A program made the translations under genes and the position numbers. Below the pieces are notes generated by a model. That model was not told where the DNA came from. It made no database searches and saw only the letters and a list, made by a program, of their open reading frames with translations. Shown one piece after another: positions 1 through 8,391 of a DNA stretch of 48,419 nt (position 1 is the first letter of the stretch; every line of letters begins with the position of its first letter). Source of the DNA: Bacteroidota bacterium (GTDB taxonomy: Bacteria > Bacteroidota > Bacteroidia > Cytophagales > Cyclobacteriaceae); NCBI GenBank assembly GCA_022571715.1, contig JACZXH010000020.1, forward strand, positions 1-48,419, written 5' to 3'.

Positions 1-286
1 TGACCTGATCCTGATGGACCTTGACATGCCGGCTATCGATGGCATTGATACCAGCGCCGAAGTACTTAAAAAGTATCCCGAGGTCAGAATTCTGGTGTTA
101 TCAGGATACAGCGAGGATAAATACATTTATCATCTGATCGAAATGGGGGTACATGGATACCTGACTAAAAATGCAACACCTCAAGAACTTGTTTGTCAAT
201 GGGTTTGCGGCTGCAGGAGGGATAAATGGTGGTTTGATAATGATTCCTCTCACAGAACATGCAGGTGCCTGGCTACACGCGTATGA
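1..286 (+). pseudogene. Truncated response-regulator receiver domain
   Basis: The frame is open from base 2 and reads the middle of a CheY-like receiver: phospho-acceptor context LILMDLDMP, then ILVLSGYSEDKYIYH and GVHGYLTKNAT. Bases 1-190 match the reverse complement of 9411-9600, inside the intact response regulator at 9099-9752, with only scattered substitutions. Similarity stops abruptly after the codons for QEL at base 190. The frame then runs through unrelated sequence to a stop at 286, so the helix 5 region and the whole LuxR-type DNA-binding domain are missing. The 5' part lies outside the window. This is a recent duplicate that lost its output domain, almost certainly non-functional. 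Confidence 0.75.
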
Positions 287-293
287 CGCGTAA
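195..293 (+). other. Coding-like fragment of unknown origin, second frame
   Basis: Immediately after the receiver homology ends, a different reading frame gives 32 low-complexity but protein-like residues (NGFAAAGGINGG, then LIMIPLTEHAGAWLHAYDA) ending in TAA. It has no start codon of its own. It looks like the C-terminal end of another gene joined to the truncated receiver, which would make this a recombination junction. I do not recognise the family. Chance translation cannot be excluded. Confidence 0.25.
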
Positions 294-373
294 TAGCTTT
301 GACGGGCGTGTCTTTGCACCATTGACGGATAATTTGTTTCAGTACACTCATAGCAATTTGTTTAGCCATAATT

Positions 374-410
374 CAATGATCTTTTTGGTTAAAAAAACCA
401 AAGATCATTG
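374..410. repeat. Strong inverted repeat (hairpin)
   Basis: The arms CAATGATCTTTTTGGTT and AACCAAAGATCATTG are complementary except for a two-base bulge and are separated by an A-rich loop. No T-run follows on either side, so a classic intrinsic terminator is not clear. It may be a terminator remnant or a recombination scar in this gene-poor stretch (294-505), where I see nothing else. Confidence 0.5.
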
Positions 411-505
411 TGTGATGTGTACTTGTCAGCCAGACTGGTTGGCTAAAATCAGAGTAGGCACCCGCCTGCTGCCTACCGGCAAGGGAGGGACGGTCACTCC
501 CGCCA

Positions 506-620
506 GGGGGATCAACATTGCCGGAATGTCAGTTTTCCCCTCAAATTCAGAGGGGTCATTAGCCCCGGGATAGGGGGTCAACAGCAAACGGAATGGGGTC
601 AATGGGAAACGGAATGTGCA
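506..620 (-). mobile_element. IS21-like end: multiple terminal repeats, transposase lost
   Basis: Read on the minus strand from 620, the sequence starts TGCACATTCC and carries a unit of about 21 bases several times: ATTCCGTTTCCCATTGACCCC, ATTCCGTTTGCTGTTGACCCC, then degenerate copies with TATCCCGGGGCTAATGACCCC and ATTCCGGCAATGTTGATCCCC. Repeated ATTCCG..TTGACCCC blocks at one end are typical of IS21-family elements, where they are transposase binding sites. No istA or istB reading frame remains nearby. The boundary at 620 coincides with the break in the gene fragment 621-714, which suggests the element interrupted that gene. Family assignment is from memory of the motif. Confidence 0.6.
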
Positions 621-714
621 GTAAGCAAAGAGGAAAATTTTCAGGAACTATCGTTTCCACTTCTTCATAATTTCCAATGCCCGGTCCTGCCAGGTCAGCT
701 ATTTTATCATTCAT
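621..714 (-). pseudogene. 5' fragment of a paralogue of the 886-2346 membrane protein
   Basis: From the ATG at 714 the translation begins MNDKIADLAGPGIGNYEEV, against MNDKTADLAGSGIGYYAEV at the start of the 886-2346 gene. The DNA also aligns over roughly 60 bases with several substitutions. After about 22 codons similarity ends, and the frame runs into the IS21-like repeats at 620. The rest of the gene is absent. It is a truncated duplicate, probably cut by the insertion element. Confidence 0.6.
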
Positions 715-734
715 TTTATTATGTATTTTGTTGA

Positions 735-774
735 ATCGAAATATTTTGTGCCTCCACAAAATAATAATTTCGAT
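735..774. repeat. Long hairpin upstream of the truncated gene copy
   Basis: ATCGAAATATTTTGTG and CACAAAATAATAATTTCGAT flank a CCTC loop. The stem is about 15 base pairs with a short bulge. It lies just upstream (minus strand) of the ATG at 714, so it could be a leader hairpin or the terminator of the former upstream gene. Confidence 0.4.
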
Positions 775-885
775 ATTTTCCCAACAATGAGAATTGTCAC
801 AAAAGCAACTGTGATTAGTAAGTCCGGTAAACACTTCCATACATCGGAATCCGGATTATATCTCAAGGCATGAGAGAAGTCCAAT

Positions 886-2346
886 TTATTTTTTATTCAG
901 TCTCTTGAATTTACTTAAAAATCCTTTTATGATTGATTTCTTTTCGACCAAACAGTAAATGATCGTTAGAATGTAAATCAAATATAAATTCGTATTATAA
1001 GCGGAAGAATAAAACCCAATAACAACTATTGCAATCTGATAAAACAAAAGGGAAAAGAAGATCAAGGCCACCCAATCTCTTAATAGTTCTTTGCCTGAAA
1101 AGAAAAGATAAATTATGCAAGAAACAAGAAACAAGAAAAGAATAACATCTACCATTTTTTGTTGAAAACGAACAATGTTATAAGCCACTCTATTTGAATT
1201 TATTTTCCCAGCCAAGTTCTGACTAAACTGATAAATTTGTTGATCAATCTTACCTCCGATTAAATCCTCTTCATTTCTGGTGACAGAGCTCCAAATTTCC
1301 CCATTGTAAAATGGTTTTGTTACATAGGTGTCAAAATTATGGTAACATTTTTTTAAAAATTCTGATGGATCATTTTTTATAAGTTCCAACCATTTTCCTG
1401 TTAATAAACCATCTGCTTGAAGGCTTGCAGTTCTTACATTTCTTCTTAATTCTTCATCTACAATTTCTCTCATAACAGAATCCTTGTCAAAAGGGGTTAT
1501 ACTCCATTTATTTTCAGGTAATTGACCAAGACTTATAAATAGAAAATGACCTTTATTGGTAGTTTTTTGAAGATAATGTCCGGTTTTATGATAGCTATAA
1601 ATTCCCCATGGAACAAGAAGAATAAATACCAACGAAATCCAGACAATCATATGCCAAAATCGAATAGGAATCATTTTTACAAGCGACAGTCCCCCCATTA
1701 ATACAAATAAGAACAATCCAAAGAAATAATAATCCGATCTGAAATTAAGCATGAGTCCATAAAACACACCTGAAAGAATTAGGTGGAATATCTTGCCCCT
1801 CTTAATAAAAAGGAATAATGAGAAAATTGAAAACAGTAAAAGAGACGCTCCCCAACTATAAGGCCATAATACCGTGTGAAAAAAAAACCAGGGCAAACTA
1901 GTCAGACACAAGAGGCGATATAATGACCTGGAAGTAGAAGACCAATCTAGCTGTTTCAAACTGTAATCAGAATAATAGATTGATAACATTTGGACTAACT
2001 GCTGAATAAGAATAAGCCATATTTTCCGCTGAGTAATTGATACAACAAAGCCATAGCCCCACATTGGAAAAGTGTAAAGCCAAGGTTCTACTTTTAAATC
2101 AAATCCCGACAATATAAAATTGGAATAGGCAAGATAAGCAGGTATTAATCCTTGTTGGGTTTGGGCATTGAAATTTAATATACTGCAGATTAGGGTAATT
2201 ACAACCAACATGGGAATAAAAAACCAATTATTTAGAAGAAGATTTTTCCCCCATCTAATTATCAACTTTATTCTGGTAATTATCTTTTTTACTTCCGCAT
2301 AATATCCAATACCTGATCCAGCCAGGTCAGCAGTTTTATCATTCAT
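886..2346 (-). CDS. Polytopic membrane protein, GT-C glycosyltransferase-like
   Basis: This is a 486-residue, very hydrophobic protein with about ten predicted membrane segments after a short cytoplasmic leader (residues 1-35). A first transmembrane segment near 40-60 is followed by an extracytoplasmic loop. A cluster of helices follows at about 150-260, containing NFRSDYYF, and then VPWGIYSYHKTGHYL and a soluble loop at about 265-385. Two C-terminal helices and a basic tail complete it. This order resembles membrane glycosyltransferases of the GT-C/ArnT type, which use lipid-linked sugars, but I cannot locate a convincing catalytic Asp-Glu motif. The AT content is higher than in neighbouring genes, which fits a transferred surface-polysaccharide gene. 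It stands alone beside an insertion-sequence scar, and its leader is duplicated at 621-714. Confidence 0.6.
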   Translation of the reverse strand: MNDKTADLAGSGIGYYAEVKKIITRIKLIIRWGKNLLLNNWFFIPMLVVITLICSILNFNAQTQQGLIPAYLAYSNFILSGFDLKVEPWLYTFPMWGYGFVVSITQRKIWLILIQQLVQMLSIYYSDYSLKQLDWSSTSRSLYRLLCLTSLPWFFFHTVLWPYSWGASLLLFSIFSLFLFIKRGKIFHLILSGVFYGLMLNFRSDYYFFGLFLFVLMGGLSLVKMIPIRFWHMIVWISLVFILLVPWGIYSYHKTGHYLQKTTNKGHFLFISLGQLPENKWSITPFDKDSVMREIVDEELRRNVRTASLQADGLLTGKWLELIKNDPSEFLKKCYHNFDTYVTKPFYNGEIWSSVTRNEEDLIGGKIDQQIYQFSQNLAGKINSNRVAYNIVRFQQKMVDVILFLFLVSCIIYLFFSGKELLRDWVALIFFSLLFYQIAIVVIGFYSSAYNTNLYLIYILTIIYCLVEKKSIIKGFLSKFKRLNKK

Positions 2347-2622
2347 TTATTGTAAGTTACGGAAATAGGTTTACAAACTACAAGCTACTTTCCGATACAA
2401 AACTTATATTATACTACTTAATCGGCTAATGGGCTTTGTATTGATAATTTATGAATTTACACTGGTATAAATATCGTAACAAATAAAAGCCAATATTTAA
2501 GGAATATCTAAATTATATACGATTTACCGCAAATCAAATTACCTCTAATTGCAGTATTCCGTTTGTGTTAGAAAGAATATTCTTTAAACTTTAAACTGTA
2601 CTTTGTTTTAATTGTTACTGAT

Positions 2623-2765
2623 ATGAAAACGCATTTAAAATCTATTGCCGGAATCCTAATCGCTTTGATAATCTTTCAAAATTGTGTTTCGACAAAAAGT
2701 GTAACTGTTGACAAAGCTGGATAATTGCCGTTGTACTACCTATCATTTTTTTCTTATTTGCATAA
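2623..2765 (+). pseudogene. Broken small lipoprotein/membrane peptide gene
   Basis: The ATG at 2623 opens a 33-codon frame with a lipoprotein-like leader: MKTHLKSI, a hydrophobic run ILIALIIF and the Cys of QNCVS. It stops at 2722-2724. An overlapping frame from 2718 continues as WIIAVVLPIIFFLFA to a stop at 2763-2765, which is a good membrane segment. A one-base shift would join them into a protein of about 48 residues (leader, short linker, membrane segment). It is either a frameshifted small gene or chance. The rest of 2347-2890 is AT-rich, and I see no other gene in it. Confidence 0.35.
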
Positions 2766-2890
2766 AAGATACATACAATAACGGAAAACAACAATAAAAA
2801 AAGGAATATAAAAGAGTAAAAATAGGCTTTATTGTATTACAGTGCCACTATTAGAAATAAAGAGAAATCAATAATCACTAAAAATTCTGA

Positions 2891-4645
2891 TTAAAAATCA
2901 GGATCCAGACCAAGTTTTTCCTGTAGGTTTTTTACCATGGGATTCTTTTCGGCCAGATGCTCAAATTTTTCCTTATTTGTATAAAGCTTATTATTGCCGG
3001 ATTTTTCTTTTTGCAAATCTCCTTCAATCTTTATTATTGAATTATTAAGCTTCTCCCTGAGAAATAACAAAAGATCGCTTTTCAATTCATCAAGGATATC
3101 TAGTTGAATCGAATTGGTGAGCGTAATTGTGATAGTTGTATTTTCAATGTTAAAATGAAAGGGTTGTTTCAGAACATTTAATTCCTGTGCTTTTCCAGCC
3201 TCCTTTTTTACTTTGATAAAGTCATGCCACACATTTTCAAGATCGGTTAGGCTGAAGCTGTTATCTTTGGTTTCTACATTTACTTGCGTATTAACCCCAA
3301 CAACCAGTGGATCATCCGTACTTTTTACTTCTTTCACTTCATTCAATGAAGATAAAGAGGGTATTTTCGTGGTTTTTTGTAGTTTCCGTAAATCTGGTTC
3401 CTGCAAATCGGGGGTTGTGGCAGACGTTTTATTGTAGATCTTCTGAGGTTCTGAGACCTCCGTTTTATCTGCGATAACTTTTAGTTTGTATTGTTCCTCC
3501 TGATCTGTATTTTTTCTGGCTAAACTATCAGTTTTAGTTTTTTTTTTATCGTAACTGCTATTATCAGTATTAGCATAATTGGCAAGCTTAATAGCTGATG
3601 GAATATGTGCCATTTTCATCAGCGAAAGCTCCACAAGAAGCCGTTGATTTTTGCTTGCCTTATACTGGATATCGCATTGACTTGAAATATTGATAACGGA
3701 CATTAGAAAAGACATCGTGGCTTCTTTTGCCTGATCATTGTATTTGGTTTTTACATTTTCTGCAACTTCAAGCAGTTTGACAGATTTCTCATCTTTACAA
3801 ACCATCAGATCGCGAAAATGCTGGCTGAGTCCAATGATAAAATTGTGGCTGTCAAATCCTTTCTTCAAGATTTCATCATACAACAACAAACCAGCAACCA
3901 CATCTTCGCTCTGCAGGTATTCAGTCATTTTAAAATAGTAATCATAATCAAGAATGTGCAGGTTATCAATGGTTGCCTGGTAGGTGATCGAATTGTCAGC
4001 AGAAAAAGTGACAATCAGATCAAACAATGAAAGCGCATCGCGAAGTGCTCCATCAGCTTTCCTGGCAATAAGATGCAGCGCTTCTTCTTCTGCTTTAATT
4101 CCTTCTTTTTCAGCGATCTCTTTTAAATGCATTGTTATATCTGAAATACTTATCCTGTTAAAATCGTAAATCTGACACCTCGACAGAATAGTGGGAATTA
4201 CTTTATGTTTTTCTGTGGTGGCGAGTATAAAAATGGCGTAAGGTGGGGGCTCTTCCAACGTTTTCAGAAAAGCATTGAATGCCGTATTTGAAAGCATGTG
4301 AACCTCATCAATGATATACACCTTGTAATTTCCGAATTGAGGTGGATACCGTACCTGATCGGTCAGGTTTCGTATATGATCAACAGAGTTGTTGGACGCG
4401 GCATCCAATTCGAAAATATTTAGTGAAACGTCGATTTCTCCGCTATCATAATTGTTTATCATTCTGGCCACAATGCGGGCACAAGTTGTTTTCCCAACTC
4501 CCCGTGGGCCGCAAAATAAAAGCGCTTGCGCCAGTTGGTTGTTTTCTATAGCATTTTTCAGGGTGGTTGTAATGTGTTCCTGACCGATAACTTCATCAAA
4601 ATCTTTTGGCCTATATTTTCGCGCTGATACCACAAAATTTTCCAT
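2891..4645 (-). CDS. dnaX: DNA polymerase III subunit gamma/tau
   Basis: This is the clamp-loader ATPase of the replicative polymerase, 584 residues. Visible motifs are Walker A GPRGVGKTT (46-54), DAASNNSVD (81-89), Walker B with IIDEVHML (111-118), LEEPPPYAIFILATTE (130-145) and the arginine-finger motif SRCQI (155-159). A low-complexity linker (about 365-460) leads to a tau-like C-terminal domain ending GLDPDF. Oddly, the zinc-binding insertion between Walker A and DAAS is missing: residues 62-79 are a short stretch without cysteine where most bacterial DnaX proteins carry four. A weak stem (2887-2901) followed by T residues overlaps the stop codon. It is divergent from the propeller gene at 4927, with a spacer of about 280 bases. 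Confidence 0.97.
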   Translation of the reverse strand: MENFVVSARKYRPKDFDEVIGQEHITTTLKNAIENNQLAQALLFCGPRGVGKTTCARIVARMINNYDSGEIDVSLNIFELDAASNNSVDHIRNLTDQVRYPPQFGNYKVYIIDEVHMLSNTAFNAFLKTLEEPPPYAIFILATTEKHKVIPTILSRCQIYDFNRISISDITMHLKEIAEKEGIKAEEEALHLIARKADGALRDALSLFDLIVTFSADNSITYQATIDNLHILDYDYYFKMTEYLQSEDVVAGLLLYDEILKKGFDSHNFIIGLSQHFRDLMVCKDEKSVKLLEVAENVKTKYNDQAKEATMSFLMSVINISSQCDIQYKASKNQRLLVELSLMKMAHIPSAIKLANYANTDNSSYDKKKTKTDSLARKNTDQEEQYKLKVIADKTEVSEPQKIYNKTSATTPDLQEPDLRKLQKTTKIPSLSSLNEVKEVKSTDDPLVVGVNTQVNVETKDNSFSLTDLENVWHDFIKVKKEAGKAQELNVLKQPFHFNIENTTITITLTNSIQLDILDELKSDLLLFLREKLNNSIIKIEGDLQKEKSGNNKLYTNKEKFEHLAEKNPMVKNLQEKLGLDPDF

Positions 4646-4926
4646 AGTTGCAAGATACTATTCTCGTGTGAATTTGGTCAATATTAATTTTTTAAATTAC
4701 CTTTTTATAAAAACAATTCGGGATAAAACATACCTAATTATAATTTACATTTTTTTTAAAAAAAGTGAATGTAAATCATCTTAATGAAGGTGCAACATCA
4801 TTTTTTATATGCGTATTAAATCAGTAATTTTCCGTTTATTAAATGTATCCTTCGAAACCACACTCCGATATTCTAAAATTAATAATAAACCTTAATATCA
4901 GCCATTTCCAATTAACATTTACACCT

Positions 4927-7269
4927 ATGAAACGAATTGCAAGCCGCACGCTCACGATACTCCTGATTTTTCTTACATCCATTGCCACAAGCCAGAAGAA
5001 TAAAGTCATTACTGATGGCAAAAGAAGACTGGAAGGCTTTGAATCACATAAAACGATGAAAGCCAGTTCAGCATATAAAAACCTTGCATGGCAGTTTATC
5101 GGACCGGTTAATATAAGCGGCCGGGTTACTGATATAGCTGTAGTATCACCTAAAGGCCAAAACTATACTATTTATGCAGCAGCAGCTTCAGGAGGTGTAT
5201 GGAAAACCGAAAATGAGGGCACAACCTGGAATCCAATATTTGGCCAGGAAGCATCTACAAGTGTTGGTGATATCGCCATTGCCCCTTCCAATCCGGATAT
5301 AATTTGGGTAGGTACAGGAGAAGCCAACATCTTTCGTAGCTCTATGTCGGGATCAGGCATTTACAAATCTTTGGATGGCGGTAAAACCTGGACCCACATG
5401 GGCCTTCCTAATTCCAATACCATTGCCCGCATTGTAATACACCAAGATAATCCTGATGTGGTGTATGTTGCAGTATCTGGTCATGAATGGACCAGGAATA
5501 AGGAACGCGGCATATTTAAAACTACCGACGGAGGTCTTACATGGAAAAAGGTGTTATATATCGATGACCTTACAGGAGGAATTGATTTGGTAATGGATCT
5601 GACAGATCCAAACACTTTGTATGCTGCTATGTGGCAGCGGATACGCGAGAAGTGGAATGACCCGAGAAACAAGGACTCATATGCTAATTCAGGAATTTAT
5701 AAAACCACCGACGGCGGAAATAAATGGGAACCGGTAAATAATGGATTGCCACAGCCGAAATATCGTGGCCGTATAGGTATTGATATTGCACGGTCTGATC
5801 CACATGTATTATATGCTTTTGTTGATAATTATGAATTCGCAAGAGAATTTGAGGAAGATGAACTCGATTCGTATGGCAGACCCAAAGGAGGTGTTATCAA
5901 AGGGGCTACCGTGTACCGTACAGACGATAAAGGAGTGACCTGGGTACAGGTAAGTGGTAAAACTGAAGAAATGAAGGAGTACATGGAAAAACTTTCCGCC
6001 ACTTATGGTTGGGTGTTTGGCCAGATACGCGTTGATCCCACTGATGAAAACACCATATATGTGATGGGCCTGAGGCTAAATGTTTCTATTGACGGAGGAA
6101 AGACCTTCAAACGTCTGAGTGGCATGCATGGCGACCACCACGGCCTTTGGATAGATCCTGATAACGCAAATTACCTGGTAAATGCAAATGACGGTGGAAT
6201 ATATGTTTCATACGATAAAGGTGTGAGCTGGAGAAATTTTCAGAATCTGATTCCTGTCATCCAATTTTTTAATATCGGATACGATATGGATGCCCCCTTT
6301 CACGTCTATGGCTCCATACAGGACCATGGCAGCCGCCGGGGCATTGTTGATCTCAGCAATGGGAGGGATAAAATTCCTGCAGTTGATTTTGAAGGCGCCC
6401 CGGGTGGAGAGGGCAGCAGCCATGCCATCGACCCTACAAACCCGAATATAGTGTACTCTGCCGGATTTTATGGCCATTTATACCGCACCGATCTCTCAAA
6501 AGGACTAAGAAAAGGTGGAAAATATATTCTGCCAAAGCAATTTCCAGATGAGCCTAATCTGCGTGGACAGTGGGTGGCGCCTTTTATCATATCACCGCAT
6601 AACCCGAATATCCTCTATCATGGCATGCAGTATGTGTTTCACTCTGTCGACAGAGGCGATACCTGGGAGCGAATAAGCCCTGACCTCTCACATAACAATC
6701 CGCAGAAATCGGGGGACATACCGTACCAAACGGTGTTTACCTTATCAGAATCACCCCTGAAGTTCGGGCTGATCTATGCAGGCACCGATGATGGCCGGTT
6801 GCATGTAACAAAAAACGGAGGTAAAAGCTGGAGCGAAATTGTGAAAGGGATTGCTGCAAACCGGTGGATATCACGTGTGGAGGCTTCACGGTACGAAATG
6901 GGTACAGTTTATATGAGCCAGAATGGCAAACGAGAGGATGATTATGCGGCATACATTTGGAAATCGACTGATTTTGGAAATACCTGGGAGGATATTTCTG
7001 CCAATATTCCACTGGGTCCGGTGAATGTGATACGCGAGGACCCAATTGATAAAAGTATCCTCTATGTTGGTACTGATATAGGGGTATATGTATCAAAAAA
7101 CCAGGGTAAAAACTGGTCAGTTCTGGGTGATCTGCCATCAACATTTGTTCATGATTTAATCATCCACCCCAGAGATAATATTATTGTAATAGCTACCCAT
7201 GGCAGAGGAATGTGGGCAATGGATGCAAACCTGGTTAATGGTGGCCGAAAAACAGAAAGAGATCAGTAA
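4927..7269 (+). CDS. Secreted Asp-box (BNR/sortilin-like) beta-propeller protein
   Basis: The ATG at 4927 is preferred over an in-frame one at 4843 because it begins a signal peptide (MKRIASRTLTILLIFLTSIA). The mature protein of about 755 residues carries many Asp-box motifs: SLDGGKTW, TTDGGLTW, TTDGGNKW, SIDGGKTF, SVDRGDTW, TKNGGKSW, STDFGNTW and SKNQGKNW. They alternate with DPxNPxxxYxG strands, giving a two-propeller layout like Vps10/sortilin and bacterial exo-acting glycoside hydrolase relatives. The conserved C-terminal phrase is ATHGRGMWAMD. No sialidase arginine triad or catalytic pair can be assigned from the sequence. Such proteins are common in Bacteroidota and are often annotated as glycosyl hydrolases without proof. 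No T9SS or lipobox signal is seen. Confidence 0.85.
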   Translation: MKRIASRTLTILLIFLTSIATSQKNKVITDGKRRLEGFESHKTMKASSAYKNLAWQFIGPVNISGRVTDIAVVSPKGQNYTIYAAAASGGVWKTENEGTTWNPIFGQEASTSVGDIAIAPSNPDIIWVGTGEANIFRSSMSGSGIYKSLDGGKTWTHMGLPNSNTIARIVIHQDNPDVVYVAVSGHEWTRNKERGIFKTTDGGLTWKKVLYIDDLTGGIDLVMDLTDPNTLYAAMWQRIREKWNDPRNKDSYANSGIYKTTDGGNKWEPVNNGLPQPKYRGRIGIDIARSDPHVLYAFVDNYEFAREFEEDELDSYGRPKGGVIKGATVYRTDDKGVTWVQVSGKTEEMKEYMEKLSATYGWVFGQIRVDPTDENTIYVMGLRLNVSIDGGKTFKRLSGMHGDHHGLWIDPDNANYLVNANDGGIYVSYDKGVSWRNFQNLIPVIQFFNIGYDMDAPFHVYGSIQDHGSRRGIVDLSNGRDKIPAVDFEGAPGGEGSSHAIDPTNPNIVYSAGFYGHLYRTDLSKGLRKGGKYILPKQFPDEPNLRGQWVAPFIISPHNPNILYHGMQYVFHSVDRGDTWERISPDLSHNNPQKSGDIPYQTVFTLSESPLKFGLIYAGTDDGRLHVTKNGGKSWSEIVKGIAANRWISRVEASRYEMGTVYMSQNGKREDDYAAYIWKSTDFGNTWEDISANIPLGPVNVIREDPIDKSILYVGTDIGVYVSKNQGKNWSVLGDLPSTFVHDLIIHPRDNIIVIATHGRGMWAMDANLVNGGRKTERDQ

Positions 7270-7322
7270 AAACAGGTAATCAATTTGCTGATGAAGTACC
7301 GAAGATTAAGCTGCAATTATTT

Positions 7323-7697
7323 TCATGGCCCGTTATATTGTATTTCCAGTGTGTTTGTGATACCACAGGGTGCACAGTAATTCAGTTCCTGAATTTTTGA
7401 TGATAACATTAATTCGGCAATTATCCGATAAGTTTCGCTATCTGTTTTTTCGAAAAATATTGACCCGTTCTGATCAATTTCCAAGCAATACGGAAACGCA
7501 CATTGATTTATGATGCTGATGCCCGAATTTTCTACAAACCAGTGTTGAGATTCAGATTCTGAATCCCAAGGTCCGATTATTTTATCCGGATTATTAACAA
7601 AGAAAAAAATACGGATGCTTGGATGTGTACTGTAAACGCATCCTGAATGCGGTATTTCCGAGACATATTTTTGAGAACAATAAATAACAGCTATCAA
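7323..7697 (-). CDS. Hypothetical protein, 124 residues
   Basis: I do not recognise this family. The protein is small and soluble with seven cysteines, a pattern of beta-strand-like stretches (SIRIFFFVNN, HWFVENSGISII, GSIFFEKTDSETYRI) and a CAPCG motif near the C-terminus. No signal peptide is clear, although residues 1-8 are hydrophobic. The gene is convergent with the propeller gene (54-base gap) and divergent from the DUF6265 gene. Codon use resembles its neighbours, and no better frame competes. It could still be a spurious frame. Confidence 0.5.
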   Translation of the reverse strand: MIAVIYCSQKYVSEIPHSGCVYSTHPSIRIFFFVNNPDKIIGPWDSESESQHWFVENSGISIINQCAFPYCLEIDQNGSIFFEKTDSETYRIIAELMLSSKIQELNYCAPCGITNTLEIQYNGP

Positions 7698-7720
7698 TTA
7701 ATTGAATTAGATCAAAGCAT

Positions 7721-7728
7721 TAAATTTG
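7721..7728 (+). promoter_or_regulatory. Bacteroidota -7 element TAAATTTG
   Basis: An exact match to TAnnTTTG lies 22 bases before the ATG at 7751. A TTG lies 16 bases upstream, closer than the usual 18-20, so the -33 part is imperfect. Confidence 0.35.
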
Positions 7729-7750
7729 GAATTATAGGTAAGCTACAGAT

Positions 7751-8194
7751 ATGACTACTTCAGTAATTTTTATCCTTTGGTTGCAGATCTGTGCAGTCAA
7801 GACGCAGAATCATTTGCCTGCAGTATTCGAGCAACTGGAAGGTACGTGGAGGAGGACAGGAATTTCGGAACAGTATGAATATTGGCAAAAGGGTGAAAAG
7901 GACACCATGGTAGGGGGGGCATATAAAATGGTTGATGGAGAAAAGAAGGCTTTGGAAAAACTAACTATCCGGTATCATGAAGGACATTACCTGTATATTG
8001 CGGATGTACCTCACAATCCTGCACCGGTTGATTTTCTGATCACAATTTATGATGAAAAAGGATTCTTTTCTGAAAATCCTGCCCATGATTTTCCAAAGTG
8101 GATTAAGTATCAGTTTATGTCACCTGATATCCTGAATGTATTGATTGGTGATAAAAAAGACACCATAGAATTCAATTTTTCACGCGTGGATTAG
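7751..8194 (+). CDS. DUF6265 family protein
   Basis: The protein has 147 residues. The first 19 form a short hydrophobic leader ending near VKTQN, probably a signal peptide. The domain follows, with LEGTWRR, YEYWQKGEKDTMVGGAYKM, a strand ending LYIADVPHNP and the motif ENPAHDFPKWIKYQF. The LxGxW start and the NPxHDFPKxI segment are typical of DUF6265, a lipocalin-like beta-barrel family of unknown function in Bacteroidota. The length is near the family norm. It has its own promoter-like element and a spacer of about 200 bases before the next small gene. Confidence 0.75.
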   Translation: MTTSVIFILWLQICAVKTQNHLPAVFEQLEGTWRRTGISEQYEYWQKGEKDTMVGGAYKMVDGEKKALEKLTIRYHEGHYLYIADVPHNPAPVDFLITIYDEKGFFSENPAHDFPKWIKYQFMSPDILNVLIGDKKDTIEFNFSRVD

Positions 8195-8391
8195 TTAGCG
8201 TGAACTGAGTGTTCATATTCTTCTAACGCAGTAAATTCTACATGTGTTTGCACATGATTCAGTAAAAACACCACATATTTTAATTGTATTGTGCGGATAT
8301 TACCCGAAATGGTGGGGGAATATACCCTTTATAGGTATCCGTTATAAACCGATGGTTGCTTTTGAGTATAAACAGGTAAAAAGCAATCATT

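Noticed and set aside
559-840. 93-codon minus-strand frame as a complete gene
   Set aside because: Only residues around MNDKIADLAG are homologous; the front is upstream spacer and the back is insertion-sequence repeat, so it is treated as a fragment.
4843-4926. Upstream in-frame start of the propeller gene
   Set aside because: It would put 28 polar residues ahead of a clear signal peptide.
6737-7144. 135-codon frame antisense to the propeller gene
   Set aside because: Opposite-strand shadow; the Asp-box frame is far better supported.
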